DNA of 64,000 nt from Pedobacter chinensis (GCF_003339865.1 NZ_QPKV01000002.1:248001-312000); one strand, 5' to 3'; counted from the stretch's first letter, positions 1-9,003 are shown. Notes: generated from the sequence alone by a model not told the origin. Program-made: numbers and translations.

Positions 1-870
1 TCCATGGCAAGTAAGAACATTCCAGTTTCAGTAAAAGTATTTTTATCCGCATTGGCCGTAGCAGATGATCTCGGAGCTGTGCTTGTAATAGCCTTTTTTT
101 ATACAGCTGAAATAAATTTCATATCTCTCGCCGTTGGTGGCGGTTTCCTTTTGATTTTAATCGCAGGTAATTTAATAGGCATAAGAAGCAGTCTGTTTTA
201 TCTAATTATAGGCATCGGTGTTTGGATAGGATTTCTGCTTTCCGGTGTACATGCAACAATAGCCGGAGTGTTAGTAGCTTTTACTATTCCTGCGGTGACT
301 AAAATAAATGAACAAATTTATTCAGATAATCTTAGGAAGCTCTCCTATGATTTTGAGACGGACATACCGGAAAAAGGAAGTCTTATCACACCTAAGCAAA
401 ATAAAACCATACAAAACGTAAAGCGTTTAAGCATGGCTGCTGAGACACCCTTACAAACAATTGAACACGCCCTGCATCCATGGGTCGCTTTTGGTATCAT
501 GCCATTATTTGCTTTAGCTAATGCTGGTATCGTTATCGGATCAGATTTCTTTTCTTCTATCATAAATCCGGTATCAATTGGTGTGGCAGCAGGATTGATA
601 ATAGGAAAATTTGCAGGGATTCTTCTTTTTTGCTGGATTATGGTTAAACTCAAATTGGCCAGCCTTCCAGAGCAAGCCAATTGGAAGCACATCGCCGGGG
701 TTGCACTGCTTGCGGGTATAGGCTTTACGATGTCGTTATTTGTAAGTGGACTGGCTTTCAAAAACCCGGTTTTCATCGATCAGGCCAAGTATGGAATTTT
801 AATCGCTTCAGTTCTTGCTGGGCTACTTGGCACTGTTGTACTCAAACGCATCGGAAAATCCGGTAGTTGA
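1..870 (+). CDS. nhaA: Na+/H+ antiporter NhaA, 5'-truncated by window edge
   Basis: Inner-membrane antiporter that exchanges cytoplasmic Na+ for external H+. The visible 288 residues contain the family's Asp-Asp pair in ADDLGAV near the start, the SGVHATIAGV segment, and the C-terminal GIGFTMSLFVSGLAF helix, with many hydrophobic helices between. The family is usually about 390-440 residues, and the codon before the first visible Met is in frame, so the true start lies left of the window. A loop of about 50 polar residues in the middle separates the two helix bundles. The identification is secure. It may be host DNA next to the accessory region that follows. Confidence 0.93.
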   Translation, partial: SMASKNIPVSVKVFLSALAVADDLGAVLVIAFFYTAEINFISLAVGGGFLLILIAGNLIGIRSSLFYLIIGIGVWIGFLLSGVHATIAGVLVAFTIPAVTKINEQIYSDNLRKLSYDFETDIPEKGSLITPKQNKTIQNVKRLSMAAETPLQTIEHALHPWVAFGIMPLFALANAGIVIGSDFFSSIINPVSIGVAAGLIIGKFAGILLFCWIMVKLKLASLPEQANWKHIAGVALLAGIGFTMSLFVSGLAFKNPVFIDQAKYGILIASVLAGLLGTVVLKRIGKSGS

Positions 871-894
871 CAAATTTGACATACATCTTTGGTT

Positions 895-1020
895 TCTTTG
901 CAGCCCTGTCTTTAAGGAGGAGAACCCGAGTGCTACTTTCCGTAAATGCCCAGAGCGAGAACTGCGGGCTGGCCGTGGGAGAAGGGGTTTCGCAGGCCGC
1001 ACCGTGCGTGGGGAATATAA
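895..1020. other. GC-rich stretch of unknown role
   Basis: This stretch is visibly richer in G and C than the AT-rich DNA around it and contains an AGGAGGAGAA run resembling a strong Shine-Dalgarno, unusual in this phylum. Short ORFs cross it in two frames, but none has a convincing start or recognisable domain. It could be a non-coding RNA or a remnant of mobile DNA. I do not assign a function. Confidence 0.25.
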
Positions 1021-1055
1021 ATTTAGGGTCTTTTTTAGAAAATCTATTATAAGTA

Positions 1056-1084
1056 GAAAGCCATTGCGGTTTGCAATGGCTTTC
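1056..1084. terminator. 12-bp hairpin between convergent genes
   Basis: Perfect inverted repeat, GAAAGCCATTGC (1056-1067) against GCAATGGCTTTC (1073-1084), with a 5-nt loop. It lies downstream of nhaA and just past the stop of the leftward XRE gene, a fitting place for a shared terminator. There is no strong T run on either side, so termination is inferred from position and stem only. Confidence 0.5.
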
Positions 1085-1111
1085 CTGGAATAAAATATCC
1101 TCGTCTAATTC

Positions 1112-1537
1112 TTATTTATTCTCCTGTGCTTTCAATAAACGCTCGTAGAGTGCTTCTTTTTCTGCATGAAGTTTTTTAAGTTCATCTACCGTTTCCATTA
1201 ATTTATCTAATGGATTGAATGTTGGATAATAATTAAAAGGCGCATTAGCCGTTGCATTATCTTTAAAATCTGAGAAATTATTAGATATAATATTTACAGC
1301 TCTTTCCTCGTCAAAATTCCTGATTGCCTCCTCCGGTACCTTCAATATCTTGGCAATTTCAGCTAAAAGTTCATCTTCAATTTTTTCTTTGGATTCCAGA
1401 ACTGAAATCTTTTTCTGGCTCCATTCCTCACCCAAAGAAGCGGCAAGGCCTTCCTGTTTAATCCCCATCATTTCACGAAAACGCTTGACGTTTCTGCCTT
1501 CATGCACTTTATTTGGACGATCAGTTGTAGTACTCAT
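1112..1537 (-). CDS. XRE-family helix-turn-helix regulator
   Basis: A 141-residue DNA-binding protein. Residues about 14-70 form a Cro/C1-type HTH (VKRFREMMGIKQEGLAASLG ... KKISVLESKEKI). The C-terminal third (LDKLMETVDELKKLHAEKEALYERL) looks like a short coiled coil, probably for dimerisation. It reads leftward, 66 bp downstream of the toxin gene, and may be separate from that toxin-antitoxin pair. Proteins of this layout are common on Bacteroidota mobile elements. Its target is unknown. Confidence 0.75.
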   Translation of the reverse strand: MSTTTDRPNKVHEGRNVKRFREMMGIKQEGLAASLGEEWSQKKISVLESKEKIEDELLAEIAKILKVPEEAIRNFDEERAVNIISNNFSDFKDNATANAPFNYYPTFNPLDKLMETVDELKKLHAEKEALYERLLKAQENK

Positions 1538-1603
1538 ATATTGGTAATTTGAATCAAATGTAATAAATCTTCTGTTGTGTGGTAAAATAAATTAGTTGTC
1601 GCT

Positions 1604-1933
1604 TTATTCGGGAACCTGTTTTAACAGCTCGGCCAGTTCCGCATCTGTTAAATTAGACTTTTCAGATTTATCGTAAATGGTTAGCAAATAAACAGCGTCA
1701 TCTTCAATAACCAAATTTGCGATCACTCTGGCACCGCCGGATTTGCCCTTTCCTTTTGAGGCAATGGCTAACCTGATTTTATAACACTTGTTGCCTATCG
1801 CTGTGCCCTGTTCAGGATTATTCTCTAAAAAATCAATAAGATCAATATATTCCTTTTTTAAAGAGGGGTATTTCTTTACCAACCTTTTTAGCTGCTTATC
1901 AAAGGGGCGTAAGGTATAGACATTATAGCTCAT
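1604..1933 (-). CDS. RelE/ParE-type toxin
   Basis: A 109-residue protein with the RelE/ParE layout: an N-terminal TLRPFDKQLKRLVKKYPSLKKEY helix pair, a basic centre (CYKIRLAIASKGKGKSGGARVI) and the closing VYLLTIYDKSEKSNLT strand-helix. Family members are mRNA interferases or gyrase poisons; the sequence does not tell which. Its start codon overlaps the end of the upstream small gene by 11 bp, the usual antitoxin-toxin coupling. HigB-like function is an alternative. The family call is good, the molecular target unknown. Confidence 0.8.
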   Translation of the reverse strand: MSYNVYTLRPFDKQLKRLVKKYPSLKKEYIDLIDFLENNPEQGTAIGNKCYKIRLAIASKGKGKSGGARVIANLVIEDDAVYLLTIYDKSEKSNLTDAELAELLKQVPE

Positions 1934-2129
1934 TGATCAAATCCCTTGCAGGACGGGCTTTAAGTTTACCCTGACGTACCAATTTAAGGTCTTCAACCGC
2001 TTCTTTAATCTCGTCAACTAAAACAGCATTTTCATCGGAAAGTGGCCTTGCCTTAACAAAAGACAGGCTACTCAATAGCTCCATTACAAAAGCGGCCTTA
2101 CTGTCCTTAATATCTAATATTACTTTCAT
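1923..2129 (-). CDS. Antitoxin partner of RelE/ParE-like toxin
   Basis: A small 68-residue protein starting MKVILDIKDSKAAFVMELLSSLSFV and ending RPARDLINEL. An in-frame extension to 2192 is open, but the ATG at 2129 is preferred because a perfect operator-like palindrome (2135-2158) sits immediately upstream and the extension reads as non-protein sequence. The N-terminal strand followed by helices and a charged tail fits an antitoxin that binds DNA and covers the toxin, but I recognise no named antitoxin family. The 11-bp overlap with the toxin gene supports the pairing. Confidence 0.7.
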   Translation of the reverse strand: MKVILDIKDSKAAFVMELLSSLSFVKARPLSDENAVLVDEIKEAVEDLKLVRQGKLKARPARDLINEL

Positions 2130-2134
2130 GATCC

Positions 2135-2158
2135 GTGTATTAAAGGGGGTTAATACAC
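2135..2158. promoter_or_regulatory. Candidate operator of the toxin-antitoxin operon
   Basis: Perfect inverted repeat GTGTATTAA (2135-2143) / TTAATACAC (2150-2158) around a 6-base spacer, ending 5 bases before the antitoxin ATG. Type II antitoxins usually repress their own operon by binding such palindromes. As RNA it would also form a hairpin at the translation start. The role is inferred. Confidence 0.55.
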
Positions 2159-2322
2159 AAAGATAACTATATCTTTTCAAACATAAAAGCAAACCATCTG
2201 GATTGAGTTTCCGTCTGAAATAGCGTTTAAAATATGCCCCAAATCGTCTAAAAAATGGACTGGAAAATTAATATAGACTTTGCAGGTTTTGGTTCTTTGG
2301 CTTGAACTAATTAAAGCCTAAC

Positions 2323-3816
2323 ATGAAACAAGAACCAACCGTTAGCGAAGAAACCTCTTTCCGCTATTTAAAAGAAAAAGATATAAATAATCCGCATTTT
2401 CAAATCGTATGCTTTTTCTGCGACGAAAACCATATTGAATCTTTCCGCTTTGGAATGATCGACCTGATTAAAACAGCCTGTTCCGACCAGCACTTCGGCA
2501 AAAGGGAAAGCTATTATTATAATCAACAGCAGTTTGTCAAGCTACTGGAACTGGCTTACATCCTAAAGGACAGCAAGGAAGATCTAAAACTAAATGCCGA
2601 TCACCCGCTTTACCGATTTTCAGACCACCCTTTTGAATTGTATACGGAACTGAAAAACAAGCCGTTTCCGGCGCTGCACTTTCGGACGTTATCTGGAACT
2701 GAATTAAATGATGTGCGTATATTTTTAGAAGAGTTGTTCAACTTCAAGAGTTTAGACGATTGGAGAGCAATTTTAGATTCTCTTTTGTATTGTACAAAAG
2801 GTGACGTGAAACTAGATGACATCTATGATGAAAAAGTCTATGAAACGGTATTGATCAGGGAATATATAGAGAAAACGATAGAGGCTATGGGGCTGGTCTG
2901 TGAAACTAAATCTCTGCCTTACATTAAACTGCATCACGCCGGGGATTTCAAATTTGAAGATGAGGAAGAAGAGGCCGCTCTAATGGTCAACCCTATCCCG
3001 CTGATGAGATTTACCGAAAAGAACTTCCCGGCAGTTATCAACTTTATTGCAGATGTTATCGAGCCGGAAAAGATTTACTGCTTAAACCATCGAAGTGACC
3101 CGGATGGTAAAGACCATGCTGATCTGATCCTGGTCATCCCTGAAAAATATCCGCAGACATTCGAGGAAATAGAGACTATCGTAAAATTCGCGTTCCTCAA
3201 ACACCTTCATTTGAGCTGTACCTTATTTAAAAGCTCTTTTTTTCATAAGATGGTCAGTGAAGGACATATTTATTTTTCCATGGCCTGTAATGCTGAAAGC
3301 CTGGTATACGATGACGGTAGCAAGCCTTTGCCAGCATTGCGACTGGATAGCAGGACTGAAAAAATAGAAAAGACCAGACAAGACTTTTCTACCGGGCTTA
3401 CCAAAGCCAAAACCTTTTATACTGCTGCCCAGACCTACCGAAATGAGAACGTGATATTATCGGCCTTCATGCTGCACCAAGCCGCCGAACTATCTCTAAG
3501 GGCGTTAAACAGGTCGCTAACCACGCAAGACAAAACGACCCATAGCATAAAAGCATTGCTTAAATTCACCTTACGCCTCACCACGGAATTATCCTTACTG
3601 ATGGATAACGGCAGTGCTGAAGACGAACGCCTGTTGACCATATTTGAAGGTGCTTACCTGGGCTACAGGTATCATGAGAAATACACTATCGAACGTGCCG
3701 ACCTGGATATTCTTTTTGACCGGGTCAAAGAACTGCACGCCATTGAGGAAGAAACTTTTGCAAACTGGATGGACAATTATGAACGCCTGATAAATACTGC
3801 TCAAGATGAACAATAA
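2323..3816 (+). CDS. MNT/HEPN-like two-domain protein
   Basis: A 497-residue cytoplasmic protein. The C-terminal part (about 345-485) looks like a HEPN domain: KAKTFYTAAQTYRNENVILSAFMLHQAAELSLRAL is the typical first helix pair, and YLGYRYHEKYTIERADL the last conserved block. Residues about 235-330 (EPEKIYCLNHRSDPDGKDHADLILVIPEKY) resemble a degenerate MNT nucleotidyltransferase core, in which only the second acidic strand is kept and the Gly-Ser loop is lost. The N-terminal third is unrecognised. The gene overlaps the following SNF2 helicase gene by 11 bp, so they are probably co-translated. HEPN proteins are often RNases in toxin or defence systems; this role is inferred here. Confidence 0.6.
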   Translation: MKQEPTVSEETSFRYLKEKDINNPHFQIVCFFCDENHIESFRFGMIDLIKTACSDQHFGKRESYYYNQQQFVKLLELAYILKDSKEDLKLNADHPLYRFSDHPFELYTELKNKPFPALHFRTLSGTELNDVRIFLEELFNFKSLDDWRAILDSLLYCTKGDVKLDDIYDEKVYETVLIREYIEKTIEAMGLVCETKSLPYIKLHHAGDFKFEDEEEEAALMVNPIPLMRFTEKNFPAVINFIADVIEPEKIYCLNHRSDPDGKDHADLILVIPEKYPQTFEEIETIVKFAFLKHLHLSCTLFKSSFFHKMVSEGHIYFSMACNAESLVYDDGSKPLPALRLDSRTEKIEKTRQDFSTGLTKAKTFYTAAQTYRNENVILSAFMLHQAAELSLRALNRSLTTQDKTTHSIKALLKFTLRLTTELSLLMDNGSAEDERLLTIFEGAYLGYRYHEKYTIERADLDILFDRVKELHAIEEETFANWMDNYERLINTAQDEQ

Positions 3817-6800
3817 AAACCCAGAAAACACACCAAAAAGGAAAGCATCAACCCCTTACAAATTACTGCTGGATGAGGTAACACATTTACCACACCCGGC
3901 TGATCTGATCACCGTAGAAGAACCGGAAGCGGGAAACTACCCGTACTGTAGCTATGAAATTACACGGTTTAAAGGCCGTACATTGACCATTCGTTCAGGA
4001 TGGCGGGATTATCATCAGCAGGAAATCATCATGATCAAAGATTATATCCTGGTGTCCTGTAACTGCGGAACTGAAGTCACACGGCTTTGCTGGCACGTTA
4101 CCAAATTATTCACCAAGATGATTGAAAGAAGGGATTTTGGTTTTTTTGAGCGTTTTAAAAAATATCCCTATAACGATACCGCTTTCTTTGAAAAGTATCT
4201 GACGCTGAAACCGCATTACCAATATAGTGTTACGGCTGTACCTAAACCAGAATACGGCCATATCTATAACTACGAAAGTGCTATAGAGCCCAGACGCTTT
4301 ATACAGTACCCTTCGTTTTTCCCATTGCCAGTAAAAACAAATGAAGAAGATTCCGGTCTGGTGGCTTATGTCATTGCGACGCACTCTGGTTTTAATGTCC
4401 CTTTTCTGATCCCTTGCCAGGCACTAAGGAATGCGGACGGTACGGCTATAAAATCCTTCGCCAACTTTTATGATCCTGCAACTGCACCGGAGCGCTTGGA
4501 TTCAGCAGGTAAATTACTACATTCCTACAGCCGTGATTTTGATCAGCTCTTAAATTTTGAAACGGTACACAAGCAATACAAATATGCTTCCGATGAAGAA
4601 AGAACAGCCTTGCGGCATACCGCTTTTAACTATTGGAAAAGAATAGTGCCAGTGTTGAAAGCGCGAGGTCAACTGTTTTACCACACCTTTTATAATAAGC
4701 TGGCCTACAAAGGGAGCCTCCCAAAAAACACGATGAGACCGATTGCGCTATCGGATGAACGGGTATCATTCCGGTTTACCTTTTCCCAACATACGGGGCA
4801 TTACAGGCTTAAAATTAATGTACAATTAAACGGAACCGATTTTGAAATTGGCGAGGTATTGCCTGCCGGAGATCCATTTTTCTTTTCACTGGAACAGGTA
4901 TCCGGTTTGTTTTACCAATTTTTTAGCATGGAAGAAGGCCAGGCCATCGGCGAACTGGTTAAAGCCGGAGGAACTTTTACCGTTCTTGAAAATGACCTTG
5001 AAGAGTTTAACCAACTCATTTTATTAAAACTGGCATTGAATTATCCGGTAACGTTCGAGCTGACAAAACGAACAGCGCCGCAGGTGCTTACTTCAAAATC
5101 AAAACGCATCAGGACGCTGGATCAAGGTGAATATGTTGCTTTTATCCCGGAGATATTATACGAGGGAGGATTAGACATTCCTGTTCAGTCCGGTGGCATG
5201 GAATTGCTACAAATTAAAAATGGCCAAGTGAAAGTCTTGCAACGTAACAATGCGGCGGAATCCGCTTTTAAAGCTTTTTTTATGGAGTTGCACCCTGCAT
5301 TCAGGCAACAGGAAGCATTGCCCTATTTTTACCTGTCCAAAGATACCCTTAGAACTGAACTCTGGTTTGCCCGGACGATCTATAACCTCTATGATCCAGA
5401 TGTTACTTTTACTGGTCTGGAAAACCTCACGGGAATTGATTTCCATATACAACTACCGGATATAGCTGTAAACGTGCAGGAAGAAAAAGGCTGGTTTGAT
5501 ATTGGAGTATCTGTGACTTTTGGCGAAGTTGAACTAAGCCCGGAAGAAATCCAGAAAGCCCTTAAAAAGCGATCCACTACCTTAACGCTTTCCAATGGAA
5601 AGACTGCGCATTTACCCGATGATTTTTTTACAAAGCTAAGTACCGTTTTCCGAAGTGGTACACTGACCGATAAAGGTGTAAAACTTGCCGGGCAACACTA
5701 TACTTTGATAGACCAGCTTTATAACAAAGCCGAAAGGCCTGATCTGGCGAAAATGGTTGCTGCAAGGGAAAAGCTATTCAGTGAGCAGGAAAAAATACCG
5801 CTTGTACCCATTCCCGGCAATCTAAATGCGGTACTGCGGCCATACCAGTTAATAGGTTATAGCTGGTTGTGCCACCTGCATTCCTTAAGGTGGGGCGGTC
5901 TGCTGGCTGATGATATGGGGCTGGGAAAAACATTACAGGTACTTTCCCTGCTTCAATATATTAAAAATAAAGGGCTGGCTGATGCTCCGCATCTACTGTT
6001 AGCCCCAACGTCTTTGCTATATAACTGGCAGGAAGAAGCGGCAAAATTTTGTCCGCAATTAAATGTGCTGGTATTTCATGGAACCGTGCGGGAAAAGGAT
6101 GTATCTGAATTAAAGAAGTATGATCTTATTATAACTTCCTATGGTACAGCTGCCGTCGATATTACATTTTTACTCACAATCAGCTTTGATTATGTGATCT
6201 TGGATGAAGCGCAAGCAATTAAGAACCCATTTTCACAAAAGTTTAAAATGGTAATGCTCTTAGAGGCTCAAAATCGACTTGCACTAACCGGAACACCTGT
6301 AGAAAATAGCTCTTCCGATCTGTATGCACTCATGAATTTTGTGAACCCCGGATTTTTCGGTAGCCTAAGAATGTTTAAGGACAACCTTGCAGCAAAGGGA
6401 GACAATGAGGATAACGAGCGGGCTGGAACATTGCTAAAAATGACAAAGCCTTTTATTTTAAGGCGTACTAAAAAACAGGTAGCTACTGATCTGCCACCTA
6501 AAACAGAGATGACGATATGGTGCGAAATGGAACCTGCCCAGCGAAAAATTTATGACAGGTACCGTAAACAGTTTAAAGCTTATCTGAACGATAAAATTAA
6601 CACTATTGGACTTGAAAATTCTAAGCTGTACGTATTGAAAGGCTTAATGACACTTAGGCAAATTTGTAACTCTCCTGTGTTAATCAAAGATGCACCTGAT
6701 TTTAATGGACATTCTTGTAAGATCATGGAACTTATGGAGCACATTATAGAGAAAACAACAGGCCATAAGCTGCTGATTTTTTCAGCTTTTACCGGAATGT

Positions 6801-7222
6801 TAGGCTTAATCAGATCGGGACTGGAACAGCAGGGCATAGATTATTCCTATCTGGACGGAAAAACGAAATTGAATAAAAGAAAAGATGCGGTAACCAACTT
6901 TCAGGAAAATGAAGCTTGCAGGGTATTTCTGATTAGCCTAAAAGCAGGCGGAACAGGATTAAACCTGACCGCTGCCGATTATGTCTATCTGGTAGACCCT
7001 TGGTGGAACCCCGCTGTAGAAAATCAGGCAATCGATCGCTGTTATCGTATTGGGCAGGATAAACACGTCATGGCCTACCGTATGATCTGTAAAGACACTT
7101 TAGAAGAAAAGATTTTGGAGATACAGGATAAGAAAAGAAAACTTGCTGGTGAACTGATCCCGACCGATGAAGGGATATTAAAATCCCTAGGAAAAGATGA
7201 CCTGCTCAAATTATTTGGATAG
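3806..7222 (+). CDS. SWIM zinc-finger SNF2-family helicase
   Basis: A 1138-residue ATPase. A SWIM zinc finger (CNCGTEVTRLCWH) lies near residues 86-98. A long, mostly unassigned region follows to about 680. The SNF2/RapA motor occupies the C-terminal 450 residues: Walker A DDMGLGKT near 702, DEAQ near 800, LTGTPVENS, LISLKAGGTGLNLT and QAIDRCYRIGQ near 1073. Such enzymes translocate on double-stranded DNA and remodel bound protein. The start overlaps the MNT/HEPN-like gene, suggesting a two-gene operon. SNF2 enzymes occur in bacterial defence loci (for example DISARM DrmD), but this one may equally be a RapA-like housekeeping paralogue. Confidence 0.85.
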   Translation: MNNKNPENTPKRKASTPYKLLLDEVTHLPHPADLITVEEPEAGNYPYCSYEITRFKGRTLTIRSGWRDYHQQEIIMIKDYILVSCNCGTEVTRLCWHVTKLFTKMIERRDFGFFERFKKYPYNDTAFFEKYLTLKPHYQYSVTAVPKPEYGHIYNYESAIEPRRFIQYPSFFPLPVKTNEEDSGLVAYVIATHSGFNVPFLIPCQALRNADGTAIKSFANFYDPATAPERLDSAGKLLHSYSRDFDQLLNFETVHKQYKYASDEERTALRHTAFNYWKRIVPVLKARGQLFYHTFYNKLAYKGSLPKNTMRPIALSDERVSFRFTFSQHTGHYRLKINVQLNGTDFEIGEVLPAGDPFFFSLEQVSGLFYQFFSMEEGQAIGELVKAGGTFTVLENDLEEFNQLILLKLALNYPVTFELTKRTAPQVLTSKSKRIRTLDQGEYVAFIPEILYEGGLDIPVQSGGMELLQIKNGQVKVLQRNNAAESAFKAFFMELHPAFRQQEALPYFYLSKDTLRTELWFARTIYNLYDPDVTFTGLENLTGIDFHIQLPDIAVNVQEEKGWFDIGVSVTFGEVELSPEEIQKALKKRSTTLTLSNGKTAHLPDDFFTKLSTVFRSGTLTDKGVKLAGQHYTLIDQLYNKAERPDLAKMVAAREKLFSEQEKIPLVPIPGNLNAVLRPYQLIGYSWLCHLHSLRWGGLLADDMGLGKTLQVLSLLQYIKNKGLADAPHLLLAPTSLLYNWQEEAAKFCPQLNVLVFHGTVREKDVSELKKYDLIITSYGTAAVDITFLLTISFDYVILDEAQAIKNPFSQKFKMVMLLEAQNRLALTGTPVENSSSDLYALMNFVNPGFFGSLRMFKDNLAAKGDNEDNERAGTLLKMTKPFILRRTKKQVATDLPPKTEMTIWCEMEPAQRKIYDRYRKQFKAYLNDKINTIGLENSKLYVLKGLMTLRQICNSPVLIKDAPDFNGHSCKIMELMEHIIEKTTGHKLLIFSAFTGMLGLIRSGLEQQGIDYSYLDGKTKLNKRKDAVTNFQENEACRVFLISLKAGGTGLNLTAADYVYLVDPWWNPAVENQAIDRCYRIGQDKHVMAYRMICKDTLEEKILEIQDKKRKLAGELIPTDEGILKSLGKDDLLKLFG

Positions 7223-7255
7223 TTATACAGTTCTACCATTAAAAAAAACAAAGGG

Positions 7256-7318
7256 TTTGAAATGATCGCCCCCTCTGATTTGCCATTCATTATTTGTTGA
7301 ATGGCAAATTATTTCAAA
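7256..7318. repeat. Nested inverted repeats between convergent genes
   Basis: An inner 12-bp perfect stem (7278-7289 with 7298-7309, 8-nt loop) is enclosed by outer arms TTTGAAAT (7256-7263) and ATTTCAAA (7311-7318). It lies between the stop of the SNF2 gene and the end of the leftward mobilization operon. A two-way terminator is the simplest reading, though no T run follows. Confidence 0.5.
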
Positions 7319-7377
7319 TCATCACCTAGATAGCATTTAGTCGCACCTCATACATTTATCATTTCACATAAACAAAC

Positions 7378-7986
7378 TCAATCTTTCTTTTTCAGCGAAT
7401 GCAGTCGCTTTCTAGCTTGCTTCGCCTCTTCAGCCGTTTGTCTGGCAACTTCTTCCGCATAGGCTTTTTCCAACGCCTCGGCTTCCAGCTTAATGGTATT
7501 CTCTTCCATTGTCTTAGGATTACGGATGTAGGTCGTATCTGCCCAATGCCCCCAAGTGGGAGCTGTCTGCCTGATCGCACGAAACTTGATGTCATTGGCA
7601 CTCATGCGATTATTTTCGTGGTTCAGGTACAGAGCTGTTCCGAAAGATGAGGCTGTGATTAGGAAACAGGCTGCTACACCAATGATGAGGTTTTTTGACC
7701 ATGCCCCGAAATGGTGGTGATGTTCGTTTTTTACGGTAACGACCTTGGGCATGGTACCCACAAGGTCTTTGACCTGATAGATCTGCTGGCTGATTTTCTG
7801 ATCGTCATAACGCTTGTTGGATTTTTCTATCTGGCCAGAGATGTTAGCTAAAGTCTCTTTATACTGTTCTAAAAACGACTTTAAAAATTCTGGCAGTTCG
7901 CTTTCAATGACTTCCATTCGCTTAACTAAGCCCAGAATAAGCTCTTCTGCCATTGTTACTTTTTCTTCTAATTCGTCCTGTTCCAT
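7378..7986 (-). CDS. Mobilization-associated membrane coiled-coil protein
   Basis: A 202-residue protein of no named family that I can place. The first 100 residues are charged and helical (EELILGLVKRMEVIESELPEFLKSFLEQYKETL). A KNEHHHHFGAWSK patch precedes a single membrane segment (LIIGVAACFLITASSFGTALYL, about 105-127). The C-terminal 50 residues form a Lys/Glu/Ala coiled coil ending in KKKD. It is the last gene of the mobC-relaxase string, 33 bp after the relaxase stop. It could tether the relaxosome to the membrane, which is inference from order and topology. Confidence 0.6.
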   Translation of the reverse strand: MEQDELEEKVTMAEELILGLVKRMEVIESELPEFLKSFLEQYKETLANISGQIEKSNKRYDDQKISQQIYQVKDLVGTMPKVVTVKNEHHHHFGAWSKNLIIGVAACFLITASSFGTALYLNHENNRMSANDIKFRAIRQTAPTWGHWADTTYIRNPKTMEENTIKLEAEALEKAYAEEVARQTAEEAKQARKRLHSLKKKD

Positions 7987-8019
7987 AACATTGAATTTTG
8001 TTGGTGAATTTTTGTTTAT

Positions 8020-9003
8020 TTATCTGGTTACTCCTTGGGATTGCTCTGCCTCGTGTTTCTTTCGTTTCCTGCGGGATATTTCTGCGTCTCCGACTGGGTC
8101 TGGTGCCGATGGAACAAACTCCGGGCTAAGCAGGATATTCAACAGGTTTTCAACTACACCAGACGCATTCGGACTATGCCCATGCTCGGCATGAATGCCC
8201 TGCCGGATTGCCTCCCGCAACTGCTGCGCCAATGAGGGCTGATGCGCCTCCCTTGCGGCATGGTAATCCTGTACCTGCTGGTTGCGGTTCAACTGTGCAT
8301 CCATACGGGAAAAGCTTAAACTCCTATCAATGGCGGAACCCTTCATTTTCAGCCCGCCCTTTTCAAAGGAAATGCCCTGCACTTCTTTAGTGCCGCTTTT
8401 AAATTTGTAGGCGATACCAATACCCCGAACGGTCAGCTTCGCTTCCAATTCTTTCCAGTTCGTGGACGTTTTCATAGCGGCCTTGATCGCATCGTAAAGT
8501 TCATACCTGATCTTTTCTTTGCCATTTAAAGCCTGCCTGTTGACTTGCTCTTTGCCCTTGCCCCAATGGTAACCGTATTTTAAGGTAAGCTCCCTACAGG
8601 CTTTGATATTGCGTGCGTAATTATTCTTATCGGTGATCGTCGCCCCCTTGTTATCGACCCGGTTATAAACCACGTGTAGATGAGGGTGTAATTTGTCATG
8701 GTGACGTACCACTACATACTGCGTATTCCGGATACCCATTTTTTGCATATACTCTTTGGCATGTTTCAGCATGATCTCATCTGTCAGTTTCGGAAGGTCT
8801 TCGTTGCTCCAACTTAAGACCAGATGCCCGACCGCCTTGCCCAGCTCCGGCCTCATTTTGCGTTGCAGGTTAAAATCATTGGTTAGCGTGGTTGCGTTCT
8901 GCATCCTTACACCCTCGGCAACAAGGATCTTCGCTTCGGGCTTATCTACGATATAGCGGACACAGCCCCCGAAACTTCTTCCTGTGATCGGTTTACCGAT
9001 CAT
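8020..9003 (-). CDS. Relaxase/mobilization nuclease (MobA-type, HUH)
   Basis: A 327-residue DNA-nicking enzyme that starts conjugal transfer at oriT. The N-terminus carries GRSFGGCVRYIVDKPEAK, where Tyr17 is a possible catalytic tyrosine. The metal-binding motif III is clear: HHDKLHPHLHVVYNR at residues 101-115. The C-terminal third (GIAYKFKSGTKEVQGISFEKGG) is conserved among Bacteroidota relaxases of Pfam Relaxase type. It is a little short but looks intact. The gene overlaps the end of mobC by 11 bp. With no tra genes in view, the element is probably mobilized by a helper or by genes outside the window. Confidence 0.9.
   Translation of the reverse strand: MIGKPITGRSFGGCVRYIVDKPEAKILVAEGVRMQNATTLTNDFNLQRKMRPELGKAVGHLVLSWSNEDLPKLTDEIMLKHAKEYMQKMGIRNTQYVVVRHHDKLHPHLHVVYNRVDNKGATITDKNNYARNIKACRELTLKYGYHWGKGKEQVNRQALNGKEKIRYELYDAIKAAMKTSTNWKELEAKLTVRGIGIAYKFKSGTKEVQGISFEKGGLKMKGSAIDRSLSFSRMDAQLNRNQQVQDYHAAREAHQPSLAQQLREAIRQGIHAEHGHSPNASGVVENLLNILLSPEFVPSAPDPVGDAEISRRKRKKHEAEQSQGVTR

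Noticed and set aside
345..776. 143-codon leftward ORF opposite nhaA
   Set aside because: It is antisense to a clearly coding gene and reads as a shadow frame.
867..1052. 61-codon rightward ORF after nhaA
   Set aside because: It begins inside the last nhaA bases, has a competing frame through the same GC-rich text, and shows no recognisable domain. I kept the segment as an unexplained stretch instead.
2273..2281. Promoter box for the MNT/HEPN-like gene (AGACTTTG)
   Set aside because: It resembles TAnnTTTG only in its second half and lacks the TA pair at the right distance, so I did not list it as a feature.
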